Origin: Agarilytica rhodophyticola
Lineage (GTDB): Bacteria > Pseudomonadota > Gammaproteobacteria > Pseudomonadales > Cellvibrionaceae
Reading direction: 5' to 3'
NCBI RefSeq assembly: GCF_002157225.2
Contig: NZ_CP020038.1
Span: 5,858,501-5,922,500 of the forward strand
Length of the DNA stretch: 64,000 nt
In this document: positions 18,181 to 27,787 of the stretch, in pieces
Layout: every line of letters begins with the position of its first letter
Position numbering within the stretch: the stretch's first letter is position 1
Made by a program: the position numbers and the translations under genes
The notes under the pieces: model-generated
What the model was told of the DNA's origin: nothing
The model's input: only the letters and a program-made list of their open reading frames with translations
Databases searched by the model: none

Positions 18181-19117
18181 AGTGGATTATAAAGCGGCGT
18201 ACGAGCGTCAAAAGAAAGCTCGCGAGATAGCAGAAAACAATTTGGAAAATAAATCTCGAGAGCTATTTGAATCTAATCAATCATTAGTACAAGCGTATAA
18301 CAGACTGAAAGATCAAAAGGCTCAGTTACTTCACCAAGAAAAATTAGCATCGATCGGTCAATTGGCAGCTGGAGTTGCACATGAAATAAATAATCCAACA
18401 GGTTTTGTAAAGAGTAACTTGCGTACTATGGTATCCTACGCCCAAAGTTTTACTAAAATTGTAGAATCATATGAAGATTTGATTAATGATACTAGTAACG
18501 GCGATACAGAAATAAAATCTAAAGTAAAAAAAATTAGGAGAAAGAACGATTTAGATTTTATTATGGAAGATATGTTCGACTTACTAGAAGAATCATTAGA
18601 AGGTACAGAGAGAATTGAAGATATTGTTATGGGCTTGAAAAATTTCGCACGCCCAGACCAAGACGAAAAGCAACTATTTTCACTTAATGAGTGTATCGAA
18701 AGCACGCTAAAATTGGTCAACAATGAAGTTAAGTATAAGGCTGATATAGAGTTAGACCTAGGCGAAATTCCCGAGATTGAGGGAAAACCAGGTGCGATAA
18801 GCCAAGTTATTTTGAATCTTGTGGTCAATGCAGCTGACGCCATCCCAGAGCATGGCAATATTTTTATTGCGACAGCTGTAGATAAAAAAGAAATTAAAAT
18901 GTCGATTAGAGACAACGGCTCAGGAATACCTCAGGACATACTGACCAAGATATATGACCCCTTTTTTACCACGAAAGAAGTTGGGAAAGGTACGGGCCTG
19001 GGCTTAGCAATATCTCACGGAATTATACAAAAACACGGAGGTCGCTTAACAGTAGAGAGTAAGGAAGGTGAAGGTACAGAATTTACTATAGCCCTGCCAG
19101 TAACAGAACAGAGCTAA
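18173..19117 (+). CDS. hnoK: H-NOX-associated histidine kinase
   Basis: 314 residues, no membrane helix and no sensory domain of its own. An N-terminal coiled coil (about 5-55) is followed by the phospho-acceptor helix (KLASIGQLAAGVAHEINNP, His near 71) and an ATP-binding domain with N-box (LNLVVNAADAIPEHG), G1 (DNGSGIP), F-box (DPFFTTK) and G2 (GTGLGLAI). Sensing is therefore supplied in trans by the H-NOX protein, whose gene overlaps by 8 bases. Likely phosphorylation targets are the receiver domains of the HTH-REC and HD-GYP-like proteins encoded alongside. NO-bound H-NOX normally inhibits this kinase type. Confidence 0.93.
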   Translation: MPEVDYKAAYERQKKAREIAENNLENKSRELFESNQSLVQAYNRLKDQKAQLLHQEKLASIGQLAAGVAHEINNPTGFVKSNLRTMVSYAQSFTKIVESYEDLINDTSNGDTEIKSKVKKIRRKNDLDFIMEDMFDLLEESLEGTERIEDIVMGLKNFARPDQDEKQLFSLNECIESTLKLVNNEVKYKADIELDLGEIPEIEGKPGAISQVILNLVVNAADAIPEHGNIFIATAVDKKEIKMSIRDNGSGIPQDILTKIYDPFFTTKEVGKGTGLGLAISHGIIQKHGGRLTVESKEGEGTEFTIALPVTEQS

Positions 19118-19261
19118 GTATTCGTGTTTAAAGTGCCATATCCATATGGCTGTACAATAAAGAATTGCATGAATAAAGCTTCTTATATATCGAAGCCATT
19201 TATTAGGTGATAACACAAAACATTATAACAAAGTAATAGCTATTCAAATCGTCATTAAAAT

Positions 19262-20494
19262 TTAATCAAAGTAGTTATATTCCAAATCAACACCACTGTA
19301 AGATGTATAACCACGAATACTGATATGCCAAGTGCCTGCTTGTGGGTTGTTGAAAGTACAGGTCTCTTGGTTGCCAGTCAAATAAGGTCGACAGTCGTAT
19401 GTGGACACTGTTGGCAGTGCATTGCGACGTACGTAAAGATCGGCATCTCCTGTACCTCCAGACATTTTTACTTCGAAGCGAGATGTACCAGCAGGAATAC
19501 TAATATTATAATTTCTCCAGCGCCCTTCACTACCAAATACATCTGTTTGTTGTCCACCACCGTTGCCGTTACCACTACCGCCACCTCCAGTGCTGCCATC
19601 ACATTGATTTCGATAAATACAGTCTACCCACTCAGGGTTGTCAACGAAGGGGCTCCTATTGCCTTGGAAAGAAAAGATAACATCGTTACGCTCTCGTTCA
19701 TCAGCATCTACAGGGTCTTGCTCATGCCACTCTAGCAATGTTGAAAGCAGTCCCATATAAGCAACGGATTCATTGTTACCTGTACGCGAGTTGCTAATCA
19801 AGCTGGTATTGTCAGTTAAGCGTAGATCAGGTTCTGATGCCCCAGTAACACCATGGCTTCCACCTTCATAACGTAAATCCATATAAAACATTGCGCGAGC
19901 AATATCACCACGTCTGTCTTTCCATACTTCCCAGCTGTTCGAGTCGACCCAGTTTGAATCCCCAGGATAGCCTCCCCCCTGACCGCCATGGCCATCGTTT
20001 GCTGTCGTTGCTTTTTCTGAACAAGAGGGACTGCAATTATCAAAGTAATGGTTACTACGTGAAGAGTTATAGCCTATGTCTGCGGCAAAAAGATGATGTG
20101 TATCTGTATAGGGATAATTTCTACTATTATCATCAGGAAAACCATAAGACTTTGGCCAACTATGTTCGCGGTTATATAAACTATTACCACCGCCTTGCTT
20201 AACATAACTTATATTGCGGTATATAGTCGTTACATTTGAACTGTTAGTTTCATCCTGATCTGCGCGCTCTAAAATATCCCATGTATCTGTTGATGAGGAG
20301 GTATAGGGAAAACGTTTATGATCATCAATCACATTGTGTAGGCTGCTGCGTAAAGCAGCTGCTGAACTTTGATCGACACTGTTATAGTAATTTGCAGGTG
20401 GAGCGGCAAAAGCATTATTCATAGCGCCTAAAGTAATGGGTAATATCAGTATTGATTTAACTCGCGCGCACAGCATTATTTTTTTTGCAATCAT
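19262..20494 (-). CDS. secreted endonuclease I family nuclease with PPC domain
   Basis: 410 residues. Signal peptide at about 1-30 (ending NNAFAAPP). The nuclease domain (about 35-290) is of the EndA/endonuclease I type: YNREHSWPKS and DTHHLFAAD supply the His and metal ligands of the beta-beta-alpha-metal fold, and paired cysteines (NCSPSC) suggest a disulfide. A Gly/Ser/Asn-rich linker (about 303-318) leads to a bacterial pre-peptidase C-terminal (PPC) domain (about 322-410: GTSRFEVKMSGGTGDADLYVRR), which is often found on type II-secreted enzymes. Role: degradation of extracellular DNA or RNA. AAGG lies 9 bases before the ATG. It is divergent from another secreted nuclease gene. Confidence 0.92.
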   Translation of the reverse strand: MIAKKIMLCARVKSILILPITLGAMNNAFAAPPANYYNSVDQSSAAALRSSLHNVIDDHKRFPYTSSSTDTWDILERADQDETNSSNVTTIYRNISYVKQGGGNSLYNREHSWPKSYGFPDDNSRNYPYTDTHHLFAADIGYNSSRSNHYFDNCSPSCSEKATTANDGHGGQGGGYPGDSNWVDSNSWEVWKDRRGDIARAMFYMDLRYEGGSHGVTGASEPDLRLTDNTSLISNSRTGNNESVAYMGLLSTLLEWHEQDPVDADERERNDVIFSFQGNRSPFVDNPEWVDCIYRNQCDGSTGGGGSGNGNGGGQQTDVFGSEGRWRNYNISIPAGTSRFEVKMSGGTGDADLYVRRNALPTVSTYDCRPYLTGNQETCTFNNPQAGTWHISIRGYTSYSGVDLEYNYFD

Positions 20495-21531
20495 ATTTTT
20501 ATACCTTGAAGGGAAACTAACTATGGGATTTCGTTTTTAACGATAACAATAAAAAATGACAAATTTGTTGAAACATTACTAATTCATAACGTATTGGTCA
20601 GAAAACACCATAGTAAAATTTTTATAGTGCACTCTAATATGGCAATAGATTATTAGCTTTTAACAATAGTTAAATCAGTATTCTTATAGAGTTTATAAGA
20701 TTTAAATTTAACTATCGAATCACATTTTTCTCATGCCTTTCGTGCTATCTCATGATTATTTAAAAAACTAAAATGCTATATATGTTAAGTTTATATTTGG
20801 TTTCCACATGAAGTCCTCATTCTCTATTCTTATTTTCGGTGTCGAATTATTACAATTTATTTCGTACTGATAATTAAAAAATTCTGTAAATCTCAAATAA
20901 GAAGTTTTCGAAAATTTTTTAGATACCGATAAAACAGAAAAGCGACTAGGAAACTAGTTAACGATATATTATGGTAAGAAATTTAAACAATACATTGGCA
21001 TAATATTATTTGCTTAAAAATAATGAATACTTATTTAATGGACTAGCTGTACATTTTAAATTACTGGCCTTAGCTTATAAGTATAAAAATTAAGAGTGGC
21101 GTAGTTTTTGCTATTCATTCCCCCGTTCATTTTTTTTGCGACAGTGAACACAAATAAAGCGGAATTAAAGCGGCATCTATATTTTCTTAGCATGTGAATG
21201 ATCGCCTCAAACAGATCAAAAAACACACAAAACAGTTAAAAGTTAGAAGTTTTGTCACTTTATATTGCGTATTATCCAATTTCGTTCGTTGACTAAGAGG
21301 TCAGAATTATCAAATGACATGGCTAGTGTTAGCCAAATAGTAGAAGCGCTTTAATTCTTACGAAACAGAGTAAAAATGTTGCCCGTAAGTGTGCACAAAA
21401 AATTAATAAAAATTTCATAAAAATGAAAGAAGGCAGTAAGTGGCGCCATCTAGGCTTGCCACCGCCTTTTACAAGAACTTAATAATAAGCGCCACTCTCG
21501 GCGTCAAATTCGTCAATAAATGGAGTATTTC
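20495..21531. other. 1-kb intergenic region between divergent nuclease genes
   Basis: AT-rich DNA that must hold promoters for both secreted nucleases. No open frame of 60 codons lies fully within 20495-21439, and I found no palindrome, RNA gene or terminator that I could defend. Confidence 0.5.
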
Positions 21532-24500
21532 ATGCCTATCGCAAATATTTTATCGAGGAGAACCTGTGCGGTTGTCCTCTCTGTATGCGGCAGTTGGCTT
21601 TCAGCCAATGCTCATGCAGATACTTTTATTAGTGAAATCCACTATGACAATGCAGGATCGGACACTAACGAAGCCATAGAAATTAGCACTGAAGTTAATA
21701 CCAACCTGAGTGCTTGGAGTGTTTCACTTTATAACGGTTCTAACGGTTCTGTATATAACACTGTAGCGTTAACAGGTTCTGTCACTGCTGATGCAAGTTG
21801 CGGCAGTAATGGCGGTACCCTCGTTTTAGATATAGCAGGAATCCAAAACGGTAGCCCAGACGGTATTGCTCTAGTTAACGGCAGTGACGTAGTACAATTC
21901 ATTTCTTATGAAGGGCCTCTCAATGCTGTTGATGGCCCAGCGGCGGGCATGACAAGTACGGATATTGGCGTAAGTGAATCTAGCTCTACTCCTGCGACAG
22001 AGTCATTACAACTGGTAAATGGTGTATGGGTAGGCCCAGTCGCCAATACATTTGGCACATGCACTACTGAAGTCGCAGCGGGTGCGCCAACTCCGACTCC
22101 GACTCCTACACCAACGCCAACGCCAACTCCAGTACCAAGTGCTATCAGTATTAGCGAGTTACATTACGATAACGCCGGTGGTGATGTAGATGAAGCTGTC
22201 GAAATTACGGGAGCAGCAGGAACTAGCCTCGATGGTTGGCAACTTGCACTATACAACGGCTCTAATAACAGCGTTTACAACACTGTGACCTTGAGTGGTG
22301 AGCTAGCAGCTGCGCAGGGCTGCTCAGCGGGCACATTAGTACAAGCCATATCGGGTATTCAGAATGGTTCTCCGGATGCCATCGCACTATTGGATGCAAG
22401 TGGCAGTGTTGTTGAGTTTATTAGCTACGAAGGCAGCCTTACCGCAGCTGACGGCCCAGCGCTGGGAATGACAAGTAATGACATTGGTGTAGCAGAAACA
22501 AGCTCAACACCTGTAGGCTTCTCTTTACAGAAGATCAACGGTGTTTGGAATGCTCCAGCTGAAAATACTTTCGGCGTGTGCAATGACGCAGGCACTGCAC
22601 CAACGCCAACACCAACGCCGACCCCAGTTCCGGAAGTCGTAGCTATTCATACTGTACAAGGCAATAGTAATGCGATTCCTAACAGCGCTGTATTTACGAT
22701 TGAAGCGATTGTTACTGCTGATTTCCAAGCACAATCACAACTGCGTGGATTCTTCGTACAAGAAGAGGACAGCGATGCTGATAGCGATCCAGCAACTTCA
22801 GAAGGTTTATTTGTATTCTGCGGCTCATGTTCGGTAGACGTTAGTGTGGGTGACTTAGTTAGCGTTACTGGCTTAGCCAACGACTTTTTTGACATGACCC
22901 AAATCAACGCCACTAGGGATACAGACATTACTGTTCTTAGCTCTGGCAACCCAATGCCTAGCCCTGTCGAGTTAGCCTTACCTGTTGCCACAACGGCAGC
23001 AGATTTAACGGGTGCAACAGCAGAAATTAACGCTTACTTTGAACAAACAGAAGGTATGCTTGTTACTTTCCCTGCTGAACTAACGGTTTCCGAGCACTTT
23101 GCACTAAATCGTTTCGGCCAGGTGGTACTGACAGCCAATGGTCGTCCGCGTCAATTCACTGATGCATTTTTGCCAACAGAAGAAGGGTTAATTGCTCATC
23201 AAATTGATCTTGCTGCGCGTAGAATTATCCTGGATGATGACAACAACACACAAAATATCGCTGTTTTCAATGATGTTCCTGTATTCCTGCCTCAGCCAGG
23301 CTTCTCTGTGGATAATAGCTTCCGAGCTGGCGATACTATCGAAAACTTAACAGGTGTTTTACATTGGTCGTTTGCAGGTTCAGGCGCAAATGCTTGGCGT
23401 ATACGTCCAGTAGTCGAGAACTATGAATACACCTTTGAGTCAGCTAATCCTCGCACTGAAACACCAGCGGATGTAGGTGGTTCTCTTAAAGTAGCAAGCT
23501 TCAATGTTCTTAACTATTTCACCACAATAGACGATGGCAACCCCGCTTGTGGCCCACAAGGAACAATTGACTGTCGTGGGGCAAATTCACCCGAGGAATT
23601 AGAAAGACAAACCAGAAAAATCGTTTCAGCAATTTGTGCTATAGATGCAGATGTCGTTGGTCTCATGGAAGTACAAAACCTTGTTGAAGGCATGTCTGAA
23701 GCTCCTATTACTACCCTAGTTAATGCAGTTAACGAGAGCTGCCCAACTTATGCGGCGATAGAAACAGGCACTGTTGGTACAGATGCAATTACTGTTGGTT
23801 TACTTTACAAGTTAGAGACTGTAGAAGCCTTTGGCAACACGGCAATACTAGATGATCCATCATTTACAGACCCCGCTAACGTTGGCCGTTCAAGAAATCG
23901 TCCTGTTGTAGCGAAAGCATTTAAAGAAATCGCTTCTGAAAGATCTTTCGTTGTTGCGGTTAATCATCTTAAGTCGAAAGGCTCCGGTTGTGGTGCTGGC
24001 GACGATGATAGAACAACAGGCCAAGCCAACTGTAACCTAACAAGAACTCTAGCAGCGGAAGTTGAAACGCAATGGCTAGCAGAAAACCCAACTGGCGTTG
24101 ATACTGATTTTGTCCTTGTCATCGGTGATATGAATGCTTACCGCAATGAAGATCCTATTACAGCATTTAAAGATGCGGGATATGTCGATGTAATTGACAT
24201 GTTTGAGGGCGACGATGCATACAGCTTTATCTTCGATGGGCAAACAGGTTATCTCGATCACGCTCTTGCAAGCCCTGAACTTGTGCCTTACATCACTGGT
24301 GTTACTGAATGGCATATCAATGCTGATGAAGTCAACTTACTCGATTACAACGATACGGTACTTGATAGTGGCGAGCGTTCATTCGAAGCCAAGCCAGGCT
24401 TATTGCCTCTTTACGCACAAGACCCTTATCGCTCAGCTGACCATGACCCAGTTGTGGTAGGCATTCAGTTCCCAGATGTGCCAGTGTGTAATTCACGGGT

Positions 24501-24849
24501 TGCAACGATTTACGTTAAAGATGGTTACATTGTAGGTGGTCTTCAGGATGGCCGCCGCTACCGTGGTTTCCTATTTGGAACCAAGGAAGATGATGTTATC
24601 GTCGGTACCGATAGATCAGATTTTATCTTTGCAGGTCGAGGCAATGACTTCGTTTGTGCTGGTGACGGCCACGACAAAGTCATCGCCGGTTCAGGTCATG
24701 ATATTGTCTTTGGCGATGGTGGTAACGACTTTATCTTTGGTCAACGAGGCAACGATGCCCTTTATGGTGGCCCCGGCAGAAACTTTATCATTGGCGGTAA
24801 AGGCAATGATGAATGTCGAGAAGGCAGGCTATTTAAATGCGAAGAGTAA
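21532..24849 (+). CDS. large extracellular nuclease, ExeM/NucH-like
   Basis: 1105 residues from the ATG at 21532, chosen because TGGAG sits 6 bases upstream; an ATG at 21520 is less well placed. A signal peptide (about 1-30) is followed by two tandem lamin-tail-like domains (about 31-180 and 203-352). These share runs such as NGSPD, FISYEG and DNAG and clearly arose by duplication. Thr-Pro linkers flank the second copy. An OB-fold region follows (about 370-530), then an endonuclease/exonuclease/phosphatase domain (about 648-980: VASFNVLNYF, VNHLKSKGSG, VIGDMNAY, SADHDPVV). The end carries hemolysin-type calcium-binding repeats (about 1010-1095, GNDxxxxGxGHD). It degrades extracellular DNA. 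A bidirectional terminator follows. Confidence 0.93.
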   Translation: MPIANILSRRTCAVVLSVCGSWLSANAHADTFISEIHYDNAGSDTNEAIEISTEVNTNLSAWSVSLYNGSNGSVYNTVALTGSVTADASCGSNGGTLVLDIAGIQNGSPDGIALVNGSDVVQFISYEGPLNAVDGPAAGMTSTDIGVSESSSTPATESLQLVNGVWVGPVANTFGTCTTEVAAGAPTPTPTPTPTPTPTPVPSAISISELHYDNAGGDVDEAVEITGAAGTSLDGWQLALYNGSNNSVYNTVTLSGELAAAQGCSAGTLVQAISGIQNGSPDAIALLDASGSVVEFISYEGSLTAADGPALGMTSNDIGVAETSSTPVGFSLQKINGVWNAPAENTFGVCNDAGTAPTPTPTPTPVPEVVAIHTVQGNSNAIPNSAVFTIEAIVTADFQAQSQLRGFFVQEEDSDADSDPATSEGLFVFCGSCSVDVSVGDLVSVTGLANDFFDMTQINATRDTDITVLSSGNPMPSPVELALPVATTAADLTGATAEINAYFEQTEGMLVTFPAELTVSEHFALNRFGQVVLTANGRPRQFTDAFLPTEEGLIAHQIDLAARRIILDDDNNTQNIAVFNDVPVFLPQPGFSVDNSFRAGDTIENLTGVLHWSFAGSGANAWRIRPVVENYEYTFESANPRTETPADVGGSLKVASFNVLNYFTTIDDGNPACGPQGTIDCRGANSPEELERQTRKIVSAICAIDADVVGLMEVQNLVEGMSEAPITTLVNAVNESCPTYAAIETGTVGTDAITVGLLYKLETVEAFGNTAILDDPSFTDPANVGRSRNRPVVAKAFKEIASERSFVVAVNHLKSKGSGCGAGDDDRTTGQANCNLTRTLAAEVETQWLAENPTGVDTDFVLVIGDMNAYRNEDPITAFKDAGYVDVIDMFEGDDAYSFIFDGQTGYLDHALASPELVPYITGVTEWHINADEVNLLDYNDTVLDSGERSFEAKPGLLPLYAQDPYRSADHDPVVVGIQFPDVPVCNSRVATIYVKDGYIVGGLQDGRRYRGFLFGTKEDDVIVGTDRSDFIFAGRGNDFVCAGDGHDKVIAGSGHDIVFGDGGNDFIFGQRGNDALYGGPGRNFIIGGKGNDECREGRLFKCEE
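22087..22131 (+). repeat. simple repeat encoding a Thr-Pro linker
   Basis: A run of six-base units of the type CCAACN/CTCCGA encodes alternating Pro and Thr between the two lamin-tail-like domains. A shorter copy encodes the second linker near 22600. Such tracts can change length by slippage in six-base steps without breaking the frame. Confidence 0.7.
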
Positions 24850-24912
24850 TAATTGTTAAGAAATTAACACTATTACACGGATAATTTAAGACAGTAATAT
24901 ACATTAGCGATG

Positions 24913-24947
24913 CCAGCTGAAAATACTAAACAGTATTTTTCAGCTGG
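24913..24947. terminator. bidirectional hairpin terminator
   Basis: 15-bp stem from CCAGCTGAAAATACT, pairing across a 4-base loop with a one-base bulge. It lies between the convergent ExeM-like nuclease and TonB-dependent receptor genes. A-rich and T-rich flanks make it usable from both sides. Confidence 0.75.
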
Positions 24948-24994
24948 TATTCATTTAAAAACACTTCTATAAGTATATCTATTAATAAAAAAGT

Positions 24995-27787
24995 TTACTC
25001 AAAATTTGCTTTTAAGCTCGCATATATCACACGTCCTGCAGGATCTTGGAAAGTCCCCACGAAAAATTGATTATCTGTAGTCAATACAATATTTGGCTCA
25101 TTATTAAAGATATTACGTGCACCCAGAGTCAGTAATACATCCGTTTCAGATCCAAGAATATTGTCGAATCCATAACTGTATTGCCCGTCAAAAACCCAAC
25201 GTGCTTTCGCCACACCTTCGTCTCCTCCTCGACTACGAGTGACATCACTATAATAACGTCCAATAAACGAGATCTCATGATCACCTGAATTCCAAGCAAT
25301 ACGTGTATTGTTTCTCCATTCAGCGATGGCACTACCAATATTACCATTGTTATCAGAGCCTACCCCATCAATAACAGCACCTCCGACACTTTCTTGAACA
25401 TCATAGCTATTTACAAAAGTTCCTTTAGAGCTGAGAGTAAAGTTCTTAAGGAAACGGTATAAAATACTAAAATCCACACCGTCTGTTTCAATAGAACCCG
25501 CATTAAAAAATGGCCGATTAACTAAAGAAATAATCCCAGAGCTATTACGCTGAACTAACGGGCCATTGGGATCAGCGTCAACAATAGCCTGAGTAAGAGA
25601 AGCTGCGATGAGATTTTCAAAATCAAAGCGCCAATAAGTGAGGTCCAGCGAGAAATTTTCAGTAGGTGTCAGCTTGAAGCTAAGTGAATTTGAAGTTGAT
25701 TCTTGATCCTCTAAATTAGGGTCGCCAATAATGCGTGTACTAACTTGTTCCAACGTATTGGACTGTGGATCAAAGACATTGGCAAATTGCGCAATTAAAC
25801 CACCCGACTGGAACAATGATGGGGCAAGGAAAGAAGTTGCGTAGGAAGCACCAACAGAAAATATATTATTATGAAATCTTAGTGAATATTTAGGATTAAA
25901 AGAGCCATCACCTGTAGAATCTTTTTCTTCATAGCGCCCCGCTACAGAAAAATCAATATTAACTGCTTGCGAGTCTAATATCGGTGCGGCAGCTTCAAAA
26001 AACACTGCTGAAACATTATCTGAAGCAGTAAAGTCTATGTCCCCATTACCGAAGAAAGACACTTCACCAATGGTCTTAAGGTGATCAAAGTCTTGGGACA
26101 AACGCTCATCTCGTACTTGAAAACCAAAAGCCGTAGCAAGAGGCCCTGCAGGTAATTCAAATAAATCTCCAGCAATAACACCGTCAAACGTTGTGGTAGT
26201 GGTGAAGTGCTGATCGATTAATACAACACGAATACTTTCTTCTAGCGACGGATCATTTACAAAAGTGTCACCCAATAACGAGCTACCAAACGGGTTGAAG
26301 TATAAATCACCTCCTGGGCCACCTGTACCTTGTAGTGCCTCTTGTAATTTTGAGAATACCGAATCAGGCCCTCGTCTTATAAGTTCTTGACGGGAATAGC
26401 TCCAGGATAAATCCCATGTCCATTCGCTAGAGTCATTGCCAAGGCCAAATTCAATACGCATAGTCTCTAACTCCTGAGCAGGAGACACCACACCAAAATT
26501 AGTAGCAGAATATGGGCGCCCTCGAAACAGTACATCTTCATTAAAAGCAATGCCTGCAGGATCAAGAATCACTTGGTTATTACTATCACGGTCAGGAATA
26601 CCATCGTTATTCGAATCCAAAGCAAATAACTGGTTGCCATTAGCATCCCGTGCTATAAACGGATTAGCTGGATGAGTGCCAGGTACAGTGGGAAAATTTA
26701 AAACGGGCGTTGTTGCATTAAAAACATCGAGAGTTTCAGATCGTGCAAACGAGAATGCTTGTTTAAACTGTATATCGTTTTGGAGATTCCACTGGGTTTC
26801 TACACGCGCGGAAATTCTTTCTTCATCAAGTAAAAAAGGCTGATTAGGAAAAGTAATTCTACAAAGATTAGCTGCTGAGTCTAAAGAGCTAGAGGTTTGA
26901 CTAAATGCAGGGTCGCGATTAATATTCGCATCGATTACCGCTTGACAATCCGGGTCAGGCAAAGTTTGCATACCTGTAATCGAACCAACTTGATCACGAA
27001 CAGGAACGACAAAGGAACCTGGATTACCAAAGCTAGATGCACCGCGTGCTGTGAAAACTGGTACTTGTTTTACTTCACCAAAAACTAAGTTATCTTGATT
27101 AAAATATTCTATTCCAGCAACTATGCGAACATCGCTTTCTGCTGGGCTCCCAAATAAAAAGCCAAAAGTTTTATTGTTATGATCGAAGGCATCCTGCGTA
27201 GCTCCATATGTACCACGGGCATCCGCACGAAATTCAACACCTTCAAAATCATCACGAGTAATAAAATTCATCACCCCGGCTACAGCATCTGATCCGTACA
27301 CTGCAGATGCGCCGTCTTTCAGAATCTCTACCCGCTCAAGCATAATACTAGGTAAGAGTGAGTTAATATCTACTCGCCCATCTTGAGATAAAGGAAAACC
27401 TGTATGCCGCTGTCCATTGAGCAACACCAAAGTAGCTGCACCACCTAGACCGCGTACATCAACTGTGCCGCCACCTAGTCGCCCTTCTTGGGGACCACCA
27501 TCACCCCCAGGGGTAAGACCTGAAAAATTTCCCGAATTAAATGGTAAAAATCGTAATGTATCTATCAAACGCCCATTAGGCGCATCAGCATCAAGATCAC
27601 TCCTACCAATGATATCTATTGGGGACCCAACTTCATTATAAGATTTTTTCTTCAAATAAGATCCGGTAACGACTATTTCTTCGACAAGACTATTTTTCCC
27701 CTGAGCAAAAGTAAACTGTGTGCTAAAGCTTGCACAGCAGAGAGTAATTATTCGGCCAAAGGAATATAGTTTTCGGTAATCTTTCAT
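24995..27787 (-). CDS. TonB-dependent outer-membrane receptor
   Basis: 930 residues. Signal peptide about 1-28. A TonB box (VEEIVVTGS) lies near 35-43. The plug domain follows (about 55-180) with typical motifs VDVRGLGGAATLVLLNGQR and RVEILKDGASAVYGSDAVAGVMNF, then a 22-strand-type beta-barrel to the end, where GARNIFNNEP marks the C-terminal receptor signature. Length and plug wording place it in the large group of receptors used by marine bacteria for oligosaccharide, peptide or other organic uptake rather than classical siderophores. The substrate is not evident, and no degradative locus is attached. GGAGG precedes the ATG. It would draw energy from TonB-type proteins such as the one at 7754-8959. 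Confidence 0.93.
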   Translation of the reverse strand: MKDYRKLYSFGRIITLCCASFSTQFTFAQGKNSLVEEIVVTGSYLKKKSYNEVGSPIDIIGRSDLDADAPNGRLIDTLRFLPFNSGNFSGLTPGGDGGPQEGRLGGGTVDVRGLGGAATLVLLNGQRHTGFPLSQDGRVDINSLLPSIMLERVEILKDGASAVYGSDAVAGVMNFITRDDFEGVEFRADARGTYGATQDAFDHNNKTFGFLFGSPAESDVRIVAGIEYFNQDNLVFGEVKQVPVFTARGASSFGNPGSFVVPVRDQVGSITGMQTLPDPDCQAVIDANINRDPAFSQTSSSLDSAANLCRITFPNQPFLLDEERISARVETQWNLQNDIQFKQAFSFARSETLDVFNATTPVLNFPTVPGTHPANPFIARDANGNQLFALDSNNDGIPDRDSNNQVILDPAGIAFNEDVLFRGRPYSATNFGVVSPAQELETMRIEFGLGNDSSEWTWDLSWSYSRQELIRRGPDSVFSKLQEALQGTGGPGGDLYFNPFGSSLLGDTFVNDPSLEESIRVVLIDQHFTTTTTFDGVIAGDLFELPAGPLATAFGFQVRDERLSQDFDHLKTIGEVSFFGNGDIDFTASDNVSAVFFEAAAPILDSQAVNIDFSVAGRYEEKDSTGDGSFNPKYSLRFHNNIFSVGASYATSFLAPSLFQSGGLIAQFANVFDPQSNTLEQVSTRIIGDPNLEDQESTSNSLSFKLTPTENFSLDLTYWRFDFENLIAASLTQAIVDADPNGPLVQRNSSGIISLVNRPFFNAGSIETDGVDFSILYRFLKNFTLSSKGTFVNSYDVQESVGGAVIDGVGSDNNGNIGSAIAEWRNNTRIAWNSGDHEISFIGRYYSDVTRSRGGDEGVAKARWVFDGQYSYGFDNILGSETDVLLTLGARNIFNNEPNIVLTTDNQFFVGTFQDPAGRVIYASLKANFE

